Part shown: positions 1-7,824 of the stretch, piece by piece
Layout: each line of letters starts with the position of its first letter
Numbering within the stretch: position 1 is the stretch's first letter
Origin: Salinimicrobium sp964572365
Lineage (GTDB): Bacteria; Bacteroidota; Bacteroidia; Flavobacteriales; Flavobacteriaceae
Length of the DNA: 13,026 nt
Direction: 5' to 3'
Assembly (NCBI GenBank): GCA_964572365.1
Contig: CAZNFK010000065.1
Coordinates: forward strand, 1 to 13,026
The notes under the pieces: generated by a model
What the model saw: only the letters and a program-made list of their open reading frames with translations
Told to the model about the DNA's origin: nothing
Databases searched by the model: none
Program-made: the position numbers and the translations under genes

Positions 1-13
1 TTTGGCTTTCCTC

Positions 14-46
14 AACCCTTTCAGGGTTCCAAACCCTGAAAGGGTT
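14..46. repeat. Perfect 15-bp inverted repeat downstream of tadA
   Basis: The left arm AACCCTTTCAGGGTT (14-28) and the right arm AACCCTGAAAGGGTT (32-46) are exact reverse complements separated by CCA. Each arm is itself a small hairpin (AACCCT / AGGGTT around three bases), so the element is doubly symmetric. It lies 54 bp past the tadA stop and could end tadA transcription, but no T-run follows on the minus strand within the visible sequence. It may instead be a dispersed intergenic repeat. The left context is cut by the window edge. Confidence 0.75.
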
Positions 47-99
47 CTTCTTAAAAGTCTTGTCTGTTGTTTCTTGCCACTTGCAGGCCAGCGGGTTTT

Positions 100-549
100 T
101 TAATTAAGATTTCTTCTTTCAATAAAGAACCGCTTCAGAAGCTCCGAAGCTTCCTCCTCCAAAATGCCGGTTTTCACCTTGGTTTTTGGATGCAGTTTGG
201 CGCCCATTTTTCTATAGCCTCTTTCAGGATCTGAAGCTGCGAAAACCAGGTTGGAGAGTTGACTCCAGTACAAGGCTCCGGCGCACATCTGGCAGGGTTC
301 CAGGGTCACGTACATGGTGCAGTCTAAAAGGTATTTTCCGCCGAGGAAATTTGCAGCGGCGGTGATCGCCTGCATCTCGGCATGGGCGGTCACATCGTTG
401 AGCAGTTCGGTAAGGTTATGGCCACGGGCAATGATCTGCTGGTTGGCCACCACTACCACTCCCACGGGAATTTCCCCTTTTTCATAAGCCAGTTGAGCTT
501 CTTCCAGCGCTTTACGCATAAAATAGCTGTCGTCAAAAACTAATTGCAT
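100..549 (-). CDS. tadA: tRNA-specific adenosine deaminase TadA
   Basis: This cytoplasmic zinc enzyme deaminates adenosine to inosine at the wobble position of tRNA-Arg(ACG), allowing decoding of CGU, CGC and CGA codons. From the ATG at 549 the protein has 149 residues, a normal TadA length. The CDA-fold motifs are all visible: HAE at residues 56-58 (zinc ligand His56 and proton-shuttling Glu58) and PCQMC at 85-89 (zinc ligands Cys86 and Cys89). The N-terminus (FDDSYFMRKALEEA) aligns by eye with other TadA proteins just before the first helix, which supports ATG 549 over an upstream TTG at 555. The gene diverges from dxs across 38 bp. A perfect -7 box ends only three bases before the start codon, so the mRNA would be nearly or fully leaderless. 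Some relatives are annotated as generic nucleoside deaminases; the motif spacing favours TadA. Confidence 0.93.
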   Translation of the reverse strand: MQLVFDDSYFMRKALEEAQLAYEKGEIPVGVVVVANQQIIARGHNLTELLNDVTAHAEMQAITAAANFLGGKYLLDCTMYVTLEPCQMCAGALYWSQLSNLVFAASDPERGYRKMGAKLHPKTKVKTGILEEEASELLKRFFIERRNLN

Positions 550-552
550 ATT

Positions 553-560
553 CAAAAATA
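553..560 (-). promoter_or_regulatory. Bacteroidetes-type -7 box for tadA
   Basis: Read on the minus strand the sequence is TATTTTTG, an exact match to the Bacteroidetes sigma-ABfr -7 consensus TAnnTTTG. It ends three bases before the tadA ATG. No clear TTG-type -33 element sits about 19-21 bp upstream, so the call rests on the -7 box and its position. A/T-rich DNA gives such matches by chance fairly often. Confidence 0.5.
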
Positions 561-573
561 CAATTTCAAAATG

Positions 574-581
574 TACCTTTG
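574..581 (+). promoter_or_regulatory. Bacteroidetes-type -7 box for dxs
   Basis: TACCTTTG matches TAnnTTTG exactly and ends six bases before the dxs ATG at 588. Transcription starting 4-7 bases after the box would begin at or next to the start codon. The -33 region is not convincing. The box lies 13 bp from the opposing tadA box, so the two promoters would overlap and could compete for polymerase. Confidence 0.55.
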
Positions 582-587
582 CCTTTC

Positions 588-2363
588 ATGGCCAAAACTA
601 TTCTAAACTCCATTAATTCTCCTGCTGACCTAAGGCAGCTTCCTTCAGAAGAATTGCCACAGCTGGCAGCGGAATTACGCCGGTTCATCATCGAGATCGT
701 CGCCACCAAAGAAGGACATTTGGGTGCCAGTCTGGGCGTGGTGGAATTGACCATTGCCTTGCATTATATTTTCAACACTCCCGAAGATCTTCTGGTATGG
801 GATGTAGGCCATCAGGCTTATGGACATAAGATCCTCACCGGGAGAAGGGATGTTTTTCATACCAACCGGCAACTGAATGGGATAAGTGGTTTTCCAAAGA
901 GAAGCGAAAGCGAATACGACACTTTTGGGGTAGGACATTCCTCCACGGCCATTTCGGCGGCATTGGGAATGGCGATCGTTTCTAATTTGAAAGGGGAGTC
1001 CGAAAAACAACATATAGCGGTGGTAGGAGATGCTTCCATCGCCAGTGGAATGGCCTTTGAAGGGCTGAACCACGCGGGAGTGACTAAAGCAAATCTCCTG
1101 ATCGTATTGAATGACAATGCGATCGGTATTGATCCGAGCGTGGGAGCGCTCAAGAATTACCTCACCAAGGCACGCGTGGGATATAAGCCGAAACAGGACA
1201 ATATTATTGAAGCCCTTAATTTTAAATATTACGGGCCGGTAGACGGGCATGACCTGGATAGCCTTTTAAAAGCTTTTGAGGACCTGAAGAGGATTAAAGG
1301 ACCCAAGTTCCTTCATGTGATCACAAGGAAGGGGAAAGGCCTAAAAAAAGCCGAGGAAGACCAGGTAAAGTACCATGCCCCGGGAAAGTTCATTCCCGAT
1401 ACCGGCGAACTTTTGCCTTACGACACCAAAGACCTGTCGCTTAAATTTCAGGACGTGTTTGGTTTGACCCTGGTGGAACTGGCAGAGAAGAATGAAAGGA
1501 TAATTGGGATCACCCCGGCCATGCCAACGGGTAGTTCCCTCAAATACATGATGGATGCCTTCCCCGAAAGGGCTTTTGACGTGGGTATTGCCGAGCAGCA
1601 TGCGGTCACCCTTGCCGCCGGAATGGCCACTCAGGGCTTCACCGTTTTTTGTGCTATTTATTCCACTTTTCTTCAGCGGGCGTATGACCAGGTGATCCAC
1701 GATGTAGCGTTGCAGAATTTGCCGGTTATCTTTTGCCTGGACCGTGCGGGACTGGTGGGAGAAGATGGTGCCACTCATCATGGAATTTTTGACATCGCTT
1801 ATTTGAGATGTATCCCAAATATGACTATTTTTGCACCTCTGGATGAGGTCGATCTGCGGAACATGCTGTATACTGCGCAAAAAGTTGATCTTCAGCATCC
1901 TTTGGCTATAAGATATCCACGGGGAAGAGGTTTTCGACACGAGTGGAAACTGCCTTTTGAGAGTATAGATTTCGGAAGGGGAATCTGTCTCAAAGCGGGT
2001 TCTGAAATAGCTGTTTTAAGCCTGGGCTCTATCGGATGGAATGTGACCCTTGCGCTTGAAGATTTTTCCGAAGCAAAAAAGATCGCTCATTATGATATGC
2101 GGTTTGCCAAACCCCTGGACGAGGAACTGCTTCATGAGATCTTTAAAAAGCACCGAAGAATAGTGACTTTAGAGGATGGAGTAATTACCGGCGGATTTGG
2201 GTCTGCCATTCTTGAATTTGCACAAAGAAATAATTACTTTGCCCCGATAGAAATTATAGGGATCCCCGACCGGTTCATTGACCACGGAAAAGTGGTTGAA
2301 TTACAAGAAATTGCGAAAATTGACGTTAAGAGTTTGAGAGAGACCTTTTCCAGACTTCTATAG
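588..2363 (+). CDS. dxs: 1-deoxy-D-xylulose-5-phosphate synthase
   Basis: DXS condenses pyruvate and glyceraldehyde 3-phosphate, with thiamine diphosphate and Mg2+, into DXP, the entry step of the MEP isoprenoid pathway; DXP can also feed thiamine and pyridoxal synthesis. The 591-residue protein shows the transketolase-like order: an N-terminal TPP domain with GHLGASLG (43-50, catalytic His44), the metal-binding motif GDAS (147-150) through N175/N177, and GPVDGH (216-221). The central pyrimidine domain follows with IAEQH (334-338), Glu336 being the TPP-activating glutamate, and then the C-terminal transketolase domain. GDAS replaces the more usual GDGA and, to my recollection, occurs in Bacteroidota DXS. 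I chose ATG 588 (MAKTILNSINSPADLR) because the longer frame would begin at TTG 579, inside the probable promoter box. It is slightly shorter than the E. coli enzyme, mainly in loops. The DUF3078 gene follows 32 bp downstream on the same strand. Confidence 0.96.
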   Translation: MAKTILNSINSPADLRQLPSEELPQLAAELRRFIIEIVATKEGHLGASLGVVELTIALHYIFNTPEDLLVWDVGHQAYGHKILTGRRDVFHTNRQLNGISGFPKRSESEYDTFGVGHSSTAISAALGMAIVSNLKGESEKQHIAVVGDASIASGMAFEGLNHAGVTKANLLIVLNDNAIGIDPSVGALKNYLTKARVGYKPKQDNIIEALNFKYYGPVDGHDLDSLLKAFEDLKRIKGPKFLHVITRKGKGLKKAEEDQVKYHAPGKFIPDTGELLPYDTKDLSLKFQDVFGLTLVELAEKNERIIGITPAMPTGSSLKYMMDAFPERAFDVGIAEQHAVTLAAGMATQGFTVFCAIYSTFLQRAYDQVIHDVALQNLPVIFCLDRAGLVGEDGATHHGIFDIAYLRCIPNMTIFAPLDEVDLRNMLYTAQKVDLQHPLAIRYPRGRGFRHEWKLPFESIDFGRGICLKAGSEIAVLSLGSIGWNVTLALEDFSEAKKIAHYDMRFAKPLDEELLHEIFKKHRRIVTLEDGVITGGFGSAILEFAQRNNYFAPIEIIGIPDRFIDHGKVVELQEIAKIDVKSLRETFSRLL

Positions 2364-2395
2364 AATATTGAAGTTTTAATTATTGAGTGCCCCCT

Positions 2396-3511
2396 ATGCC
2401 CAGATTATACCTAAGCCTGCTGTTCCTGATTTTTTCCGTGGCCACCTACGGCCAAATAAATAATCCCGAGGAACAAGACACTATTAAGACAAATACCGTT
2501 GTGCTGGATACCATTTATGTACGACCGCCAACGACGCCAATGATGACCGATTTTGCTTCGGTGGGGCCGCCGATTGTGAAAATTGAGGTGGTTGATCAAA
2601 TAAAGGCAGACGAGGTTCTTGCAGATACTACCGTGGTAATTAGGGAGAAGATCAATTACTGGAAGGAAGTGAATAAGGTGGGTCTCAATATGACCGAGGT
2701 GGCCTTTGTGAACTGGAACTCGGGAGGGAATAACTCTGTTTCAGCCCTGATGCATGCCCTCTTCGGAAGGAAATACAAAAAAGACCTTTTGAACTGGAAT
2801 ACCACGCTTTCCATCAAGTATGGTCTCAATGCGCAGGAAGGAAGGGAGTTGCGTAAAACTGAAGACGCCCTGGAGATCAACTCCAACTTCGGCTATAGAC
2901 GAGATTCCATTAGTAACTGGTATTATTCGGCCAAGCTCAATTTTACTACACAGTTTACCTATGGGTACCGATATCCCAACACTAGTGAACCCATTTCCAA
3001 ATTCATGGCCCCGGGTTACGCTTTTGTGGGGGTAGGTACCGAATATTCTTCGCCAACAGAAGACCTCACGGTGTATATTTCACCCGTAACCGAAAAATCT
3101 ACTTTTGTACTTGACCAGGAACTGGCGAATGAAGGAATGTTCGGGGTAACACCGGCGGTGAAGGATGCAGAAGGGAATATACTTCAGCCGGGAGAAAAAG
3201 TGAGAACAGAATTCGGATTTTTGGTAAGTAGCGACTTCAGCAAGCAAATATTTGAGGATATTGGCCTTAGTAACCAGCTTAGGCTCTATTCAGATTATCT
3301 GAATAACTTCGGAAATATCGATGTGGACTGGCAGTTGAATTTGGACCTGAAGGTGAATGACTACGTGAAAGCCAATGTGGGCTCCCACCTAAAATACGAC
3401 AACGACGTCAAGTTCAAAAAAGACCTTGACGGCGACGGAAAACTGGATACAGGTGGCGCCAGGATACAATGGAAGCAATTGCTCGGGGTGGGACTGGTTT
3501 ACGAATTCTAA
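2396..3511 (+). CDS. DUF3078 outer-membrane protein
   Basis: This 371-residue exported protein of unknown function resembles the DUF3078 family of Bacteroidota. Residues 1-20 form a signal peptide (hydrophobic core LYLSLLFLIFSVA, cleavage likely near YGQ). A low-complexity, Pro/Thr- and Asp-rich stretch follows (21-80). The family block begins at about residue 89 with a W, then GLNMTEVAFVNWNSGGNNSV (96-115). The rest alternates aromatic and polar residues as in an outer-membrane beta-barrel and ends GLVYEF, with the C-terminal Phe typical of barrel substrates of the BAM complex. Near the C-terminus, DLDGDGKLD resembles a calcium-binding loop. ATG 2396 is preferred over GTG 2387 because it puts the positive residue and hydrophobic core at the very N-terminus. 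It starts 32 bp after dxs with no promoter or terminator visible, so co-transcription is likely. A functional link to isoprenoid synthesis is not shown. Confidence 0.85.
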   Translation: MPRLYLSLLFLIFSVATYGQINNPEEQDTIKTNTVVLDTIYVRPPTTPMMTDFASVGPPIVKIEVVDQIKADEVLADTTVVIREKINYWKEVNKVGLNMTEVAFVNWNSGGNNSVSALMHALFGRKYKKDLLNWNTTLSIKYGLNAQEGRELRKTEDALEINSNFGYRRDSISNWYYSAKLNFTTQFTYGYRYPNTSEPISKFMAPGYAFVGVGTEYSSPTEDLTVYISPVTEKSTFVLDQELANEGMFGVTPAVKDAEGNILQPGEKVRTEFGFLVSSDFSKQIFEDIGLSNQLRLYSDYLNNFGNIDVDWQLNLDLKVNDYVKANVGSHLKYDNDVKFKKDLDGDGKLDTGGARIQWKQLLGVGLVYEF

Positions 3512-3519
3512 GAAAAATT

Positions 3520-6324
3520 TTATCTCCTTATCACCTTTTCGACGTGGCTCTTGCCCGAAAATTCCACCTTCACAAAATAAATTCCGGAAGCCTCTTTTAC
3601 AAGATCAACCTGCACCGGGTAATTTTCAATTATTTGCAGATCTGACATTTGCACCAGCTGCCCCTGGAGGTCATAGATATAAACCTGGGCAGGTCCCGAA
3701 CCACTTCCGGTTAGGATGTTGTAAAATCCATCAGAAACGGTTGGGTACACGAAGATCTGGTTTCCGGTAATTTCGCCACCTTTAGGACCTGTCATGAATT
3801 GCCCCGAAAAGATCCCCCGGCCATAAGATGCAGCGTAGACCACGTTATTTCCTTTCTTCAGGTCAAGATCGGTTACTTTTACATCGCTCATGCCGTTGTA
3901 AGCTTGTTTCCATTGTGGCCGGTCGCTTTGAAAGTTATCTGTTGTCCAAACGCCCAGTTCGGTTCCCAGGATCACTTCCTCCCTATTTAAAGGATTGGGA
4001 AGTATGGCAAGAACCGGAAGATCGGGCAGGTCTCCTTCTTTATTCACCCAGGTGGGATTGGTATCCAGGGCATTTTTTGTGTACCAGACACTTTTTACAC
4101 CATAGTTATAAAAGGTGACAAAGATCTCGTTTTCGCTGTTTCCGAATTCTATGTCCGAAATACTTCCGACGAATTGAGACCCGGTAAGATTTTTCCAGGT
4201 CGCGTTTGAAGGATTCCCATCGGCATTTTCCAGTCTAAGCAGTTTTCCGTTAACGAGCCCCAGCAAAACCTTGCTGCTATTAGTGGTGTATTGCGAAACG
4301 GCAAGCGCGCTGATGGAGGCATCCAGCAAAGAATGGGTAAAGGCAGATCTTTTTGCAACGGGATCATTGTCTGTTAAATTTTCTCCAACGGGTTTTAAAT
4401 TGGTTAGATCGTCGTACCGGTAAAGGGTGCCTTCGGGACCGTTGGAAAAAAGCTTGTCCAGGTTGGAATCCAGCGCCTGCGGATTGATAAAAAACCCGTC
4501 CTGGTTCTCATTATTGGCGATCAAAGTAATTTCATTTTGGCTGTAATCGTAAGCGATGATCAGGTCATTGTAAACGAGATTGGCTATTAGATAGTCTGTT
4601 TCTACCTGGTCGTAGAAAGAATGTGCTCCATCTCCGCCTAAAATCCCTAAAGATTCCCGATTTTGATTTTGAAACAACTGGGTGCCATTGTCCTGGGTGC
4701 CGCCCAGGTAATAATCGGCGCTTGAAAAGGTAGTAGGGGCCACCGCCACAGAATAGAACTGGGTGGTGATGTAATCTTTTTCCAATGTTACAATAACATC
4801 CGAAGTGGGTGATGCGGCCAGATCCTGCGCAAAGGAAACTCCGCCGTCATGACCAAAGACCGCCTGGTTGCTGTTTCCTGGTCTGAACTGCATCACGTGA
4901 TGATCTGCATGAACTTCAGAATACGGAAGGTTTTTTAGGGTTCCATCATCATGCCATTTCGAGATCTGTTGCCAGGTCGTTCCTCCGTCTGTTGACCTGA
5001 ACAGGTCAATTCCACCCACATATACAATATTGTCGTTATTAGGATCTGATTCGATCATAAGGTTGTAAAATGCCTGACCCCTGGCAAAATCGGTAGGAGA
5101 GATATTTTCATAATCGGCATCGGCAGGTTCATTCAATTTTGAGAGGGTAGCGAAAGCATCAGTGGTGATCCACATTTCAGCTTCTTCAGTAGAGGCGTGC
5201 TCTGCCAGAATATAGAATTTATCTGGAGTGGTTTGGGAGGCTTCTATCTCTGTGCGTAAAACATCAGGCACTGTATTGACAAGCGTGAAAGTGGTATTCT
5301 CTCCTTTATCTTTTTTGAAAATCTTTCCGCCTTTGGAACCCGCCTGCCCGGGAGATTCGGTAGTAGCGACCCAAAGGTTACCGTTTGCATCGGTTTCAAA
5401 ATCATTGAAAGACTCATCTTCAAGTATCATTTCCCAGCTGCCTCCGCCGTCGAGACTACGGTAAAGCCCGCGATCATAAAATCCCATAAAATTTAAGGGA
5501 TTCCTTGCGTTGGCATAGATATGGGTGGAAACGCCGATAAAAACTTCTGTGCCGGTGCCGTTGTCCCAGGCTTCAATATCATTTATATAGTAAACACCGC
5601 CAATAACCTTTGCATTATTCCCCGATCCCGAATCTGAAAACCTTTTCACATCAAGAACCTGGGTCCAGGTGGTGCCGCCATCGGTAGTTTTGTACACTCC
5701 TGTTCCCATTACATCACCGGCCGTGTACTGTTCTCCGGTACCCACATACCAGATCTTGGAGTCACGGGGATCTACGGTGATGCAGGAGACATTGAGGTTA
5801 GTTGGTAAACCCTGTACCTGTCGCCAGGCCGAAGTTTCACGGGTAATGTCATCGTTCACCCACAATCCGCCGCTAATGGCGCCCGCAAAAACCCGTTTTC
5901 CGGTTGCATCATTTGGATCAAAAAGCAAGACCCGTGTTCTCCCGCCAACATTTACTGGTCCGCGGGAGATCCATTTGTTCTCATCTGTTTCTCCGGGTGC
6001 TTTCGTGGCTGTCTTCGACTTTCGTCTCTGAGTTTTGAGCTTTTCATAGAGCTCCTTCACCTTGTAAGGCTCCGGGTAGCCCAGGGTTGGGTTCATGGTA
6101 AGATATTCCATGAGCTCATAATAGGCATTGGGAGGAATTCCTTCCTTGATCCTTTGCAGTCTCGACAGTCCTTTGTCTTTTTTAGGAGCTTTATCCTTCA
6201 GGAATTGCGAATGCTTCTGCCTGATTTCTGAAATTCGCGAAGAGGGATCATCTGCAACCTGATAAAAGCAGAAAAGCACGGCAATAATAATTACCGGAAA
6301 TGTAAAATAAATTCTGTTCTTCAT
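3520..6324 (-). CDS. T9SS-exported beta-propeller protein (sortilin/BNR-like)
   Basis: The 934-residue protein is a likely cell-surface or secreted cargo of the type 9 secretion system. The N-terminus has a hydrophobic segment at about 8-23 after Lys/Arg, serving as export signal; a tidy cleavage motif is not obvious. Residues 25-115 are charged and helix-rich. From WISRGPVNVGGRTR (118-131) the chain looks like a VPS10/sortilin- or exo-alpha-sialidase-type propeller with Asp-box/BNR repeats: YKTTDGGTTW (211-220), YRSLDGGGSW (288-297) and FRSTDGGTTW (442-451). The last 80 residues (about 855-934) form a T9SS type A sorting domain: a YP motif near its start, the core VYIYDLQGQLV, then GIYFVKV and a basic end. 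No catalytic motif identifies a substrate, so peptidase, glycan-binding or adhesive roles stay open. It converges on the DUF3078 gene with eight bases between stops. Confidence 0.88.
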   Translation of the reverse strand: MKNRIYFTFPVIIIAVLFCFYQVADDPSSRISEIRQKHSQFLKDKAPKKDKGLSRLQRIKEGIPPNAYYELMEYLTMNPTLGYPEPYKVKELYEKLKTQRRKSKTATKAPGETDENKWISRGPVNVGGRTRVLLFDPNDATGKRVFAGAISGGLWVNDDITRETSAWRQVQGLPTNLNVSCITVDPRDSKIWYVGTGEQYTAGDVMGTGVYKTTDGGTTWTQVLDVKRFSDSGSGNNAKVIGGVYYINDIEAWDNGTGTEVFIGVSTHIYANARNPLNFMGFYDRGLYRSLDGGGSWEMILEDESFNDFETDANGNLWVATTESPGQAGSKGGKIFKKDKGENTTFTLVNTVPDVLRTEIEASQTTPDKFYILAEHASTEEAEMWITTDAFATLSKLNEPADADYENISPTDFARGQAFYNLMIESDPNNDNIVYVGGIDLFRSTDGGTTWQQISKWHDDGTLKNLPYSEVHADHHVMQFRPGNSNQAVFGHDGGVSFAQDLAASPTSDVIVTLEKDYITTQFYSVAVAPTTFSSADYYLGGTQDNGTQLFQNQNRESLGILGGDGAHSFYDQVETDYLIANLVYNDLIIAYDYSQNEITLIANNENQDGFFINPQALDSNLDKLFSNGPEGTLYRYDDLTNLKPVGENLTDNDPVAKRSAFTHSLLDASISALAVSQYTTNSSKVLLGLVNGKLLRLENADGNPSNATWKNLTGSQFVGSISDIEFGNSENEIFVTFYNYGVKSVWYTKNALDTNPTWVNKEGDLPDLPVLAILPNPLNREEVILGTELGVWTTDNFQSDRPQWKQAYNGMSDVKVTDLDLKKGNNVVYAASYGRGIFSGQFMTGPKGGEITGNQIFVYPTVSDGFYNILTGSGSGPAQVYIYDLQGQLVQMSDLQIIENYPVQVDLVKEASGIYFVKVEFSGKSHVEKVIRR

Positions 6325-6354
6325 TCTTGGTTTGGTACACCACTAAGCGAGGTG

Positions 6355-6371
6355 TTTCGTAAAATACGAAA
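6355..6371. repeat. Perfect 7-bp inverted repeat upstream of the T9SS cargo gene
   Basis: TTTCGTA (6355-6361) and TACGAAA (6365-6371) are exact reverse complements around three bases. The repeat fills much of the 49-bp gap between the dgt stop and the T9SS cargo start. It is not followed by a T-run on either strand, so a simple terminator is unlikely. It could be an operator or part of the cargo gene's promoter, since the minus strand reads TATTTTAC there, a poor -7 match. Confidence 0.6.
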
Positions 6372-6373
6372 AA

Positions 6374-7720
6374 TTATATTTTCAGCCCTTTAAATTTTTT
6401 AAAGGAGGTAACTATATTACTGTCTGTAAGTGAGGAAATATAGCTGCAGATCTTTATCAGTTTTCCGTAGACCGAAAGTTTTTCATATTCTTCGGCATTT
6501 GGGATCATTTTTAAAACCAGCCTGTTGTAGTTGGTGAAATCTTCTCCATCTTCGGGCAAAAGAGCATGAGTATAGGTGTCCAGTAGATGAGACAGCATCT
6601 GGTAGCCTGCAATTTCTTTTCCTATAACCTCCTCGCTTTGGTAGATCTTATCAATACTTATTTTAATGATATCTGAGATCTGCGCTTCATACCGGCTCTT
6701 GTCAAAAAGGGCTTTGTGAAACTCTCCTTTTAGTATGGCTTCCTCGTTTTCCAGGAAGATCTCTACGGCTTCCGTGATCAGGGTATTGATGGCCAGTGCA
6801 CGTAAATAGCTCAACCTGTCTGCCCGGGTCTGGAGGTTGTGGTATTTTTTGGTATTGATGGAATCCTTTACCAGTTTGATAAGATATTCCAGGGCATATT
6901 CTTCCTGAATAAGGCCCAAATTTATCCCGTCCTCAAAATCGATTATTGTGTAACAAATATCATCTGCCGCTTCTACGAGGAAAGCCAGGGGATGACGGTG
7001 AAAACTCGCATTTTTGGAACTTCCAGTGGCAATTAATCCCAACTCCCCGGCCACTTCTTTGAAAAATTCCTTTTCGCTTTGAAATACTCCAAATTTTTTA
7101 TCTCCTATGCGGTTGGTAGGTTTATGCGGAAGGGATTCCTTCGGATACTTAATAAAAGCACCAAGAGTAGCATAAGAAAGCCGGATTCCCCCAGGGATTC
7201 CGGGCCGGTCTTCGGTAAGGATCTTAAAGCCGTTGGCATTACCTTCAAATTTGATGAGGTCCTGGTATTCTTCCGGAGTAAGTTGATCTTTAAACCGTTT
7301 CCCGTTGCCATAACTAAAGTATTCTCCTATGGCCTTTTCACCTGAATGTCCAAAAGGTGGATTCCCGATGTCGTGTGCCAGGGCGGCAGCGGCCACGATG
7401 GCCCCAAAATCGTTCATTTGATAACCGTGAATAGTGCGAAGGTGCGGATGTTTTTCCAGGATCTTTTGACCGGCCAGCCTTCCCAGGGAACGACCCACCA
7501 CCGAAACCTCTAAACTATGTGTTAGCCGGGTGTGTACAAAATCGGTTTTTGAAAGAGGAATGACCTGGGTCTTATCTTGCAGGCTCCTGAAAGCTGAAGA
7601 GAAAATGATACGATCATAATCCACCTCGAAGCCCAACCGGGTTTCATTTTGTTCCTTTCGCAGCCTTTTATTTGTGTCTCCTGCCTTTTTTAAAGAGAGC
7701 AGTTGTTCCCAGTTCATCAT
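6374..7720 (-). CDS. dgt: dGTP triphosphohydrolase (HD-domain dNTPase)
   Basis: This enzyme hydrolyses dGTP, and in many relatives other dNTPs, to the deoxynucleoside and inorganic triphosphate, lowering dNTP pools in the cytoplasm. The 448-residue protein carries the HD-superfamily metal site: His68 in RLTHSLEVS, His116-Asp117 in LAHDIGNPPFGHSGE, and the later Asp of EAADDICY (253/254). The N-terminal RSLQDKTQV (45-53) and FVHTRLTHS are family signatures. It is shorter than E. coli Dgt (about 505 residues), which I recall as usual for Bacteroidota forms, and may differ in nucleotide specificity. Two adjacent ATGs (7720 and 7717) are possible starts. It follows the nrd genes on the same strand, but a terminator and a fresh -7 box separate them, so it is probably a distinct unit with possible read-through. 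It is followed 49 bp later by the unrelated T9SS cargo gene. Confidence 0.92.
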   Translation of the reverse strand: MMNWEQLLSLKKAGDTNKRLRKEQNETRLGFEVDYDRIIFSSAFRSLQDKTQVIPLSKTDFVHTRLTHSLEVSVVGRSLGRLAGQKILEKHPHLRTIHGYQMNDFGAIVAAAALAHDIGNPPFGHSGEKAIGEYFSYGNGKRFKDQLTPEEYQDLIKFEGNANGFKILTEDRPGIPGGIRLSYATLGAFIKYPKESLPHKPTNRIGDKKFGVFQSEKEFFKEVAGELGLIATGSSKNASFHRHPLAFLVEAADDICYTIIDFEDGINLGLIQEEYALEYLIKLVKDSINTKKYHNLQTRADRLSYLRALAINTLITEAVEIFLENEEAILKGEFHKALFDKSRYEAQISDIIKISIDKIYQSEEVIGKEIAGYQMLSHLLDTYTHALLPEDGEDFTNYNRLVLKMIPNAEEYEKLSVYGKLIKICSYISSLTDSNIVTSFKKFKGLKI

Positions 7721-7743
7721 GTTTAAAGAATTTTCAGCGGTTC

Positions 7744-7751
7744 CAAAAATA
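7744..7751 (-). promoter_or_regulatory. -7 box for dgt
   Basis: The minus strand reads TATTTTTG, an exact TAnnTTTG match, 23 bases before the first dgt ATG. It begins three bases after the T-run of the preceding terminator, so the end of one unit and the start of the next nearly abut. No good -33 element is visible, because that region is occupied by the terminator stem. Confidence 0.45.
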
Positions 7752-7753
7752 GC

Positions 7754-7785
7754 AAAAAAGGGAAGCCTTCTTTAAAAGCTTCCCT
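7754..7785 (-). terminator. Rho-independent terminator after the nrd operon
   Basis: On the minus strand an 8-bp stem AGGGAAGC / GCTTCCCT (7778-7785 with 7759-7766) encloses an 11-base loop. It is followed by a T-run that includes the last T of the stem (7754-7759). It lies about 40 bases past the stop of the 45-residue ORF and before dgt, so it should end the nrdB-nrdA-small ORF transcript. Confidence 0.75.
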
Positions 7786-7824
7786 CTTTTGTTGTTCCGG
7801 AACTAAGTTGATCAACCTGAAAAA

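Noticed and set aside
579..587. TTG start for dxs nine bases upstream of the ATG
   Set aside because: It falls inside the probable -7 box and adds residues not expected at DXS N-termini.
675..1940. Long minus-strand frames (up to 199 codons) opposite dxs
   Set aside because: They lie wholly antisense to a strongly supported dxs, have no family resemblance, and their composition is that of reversed coding sequence.
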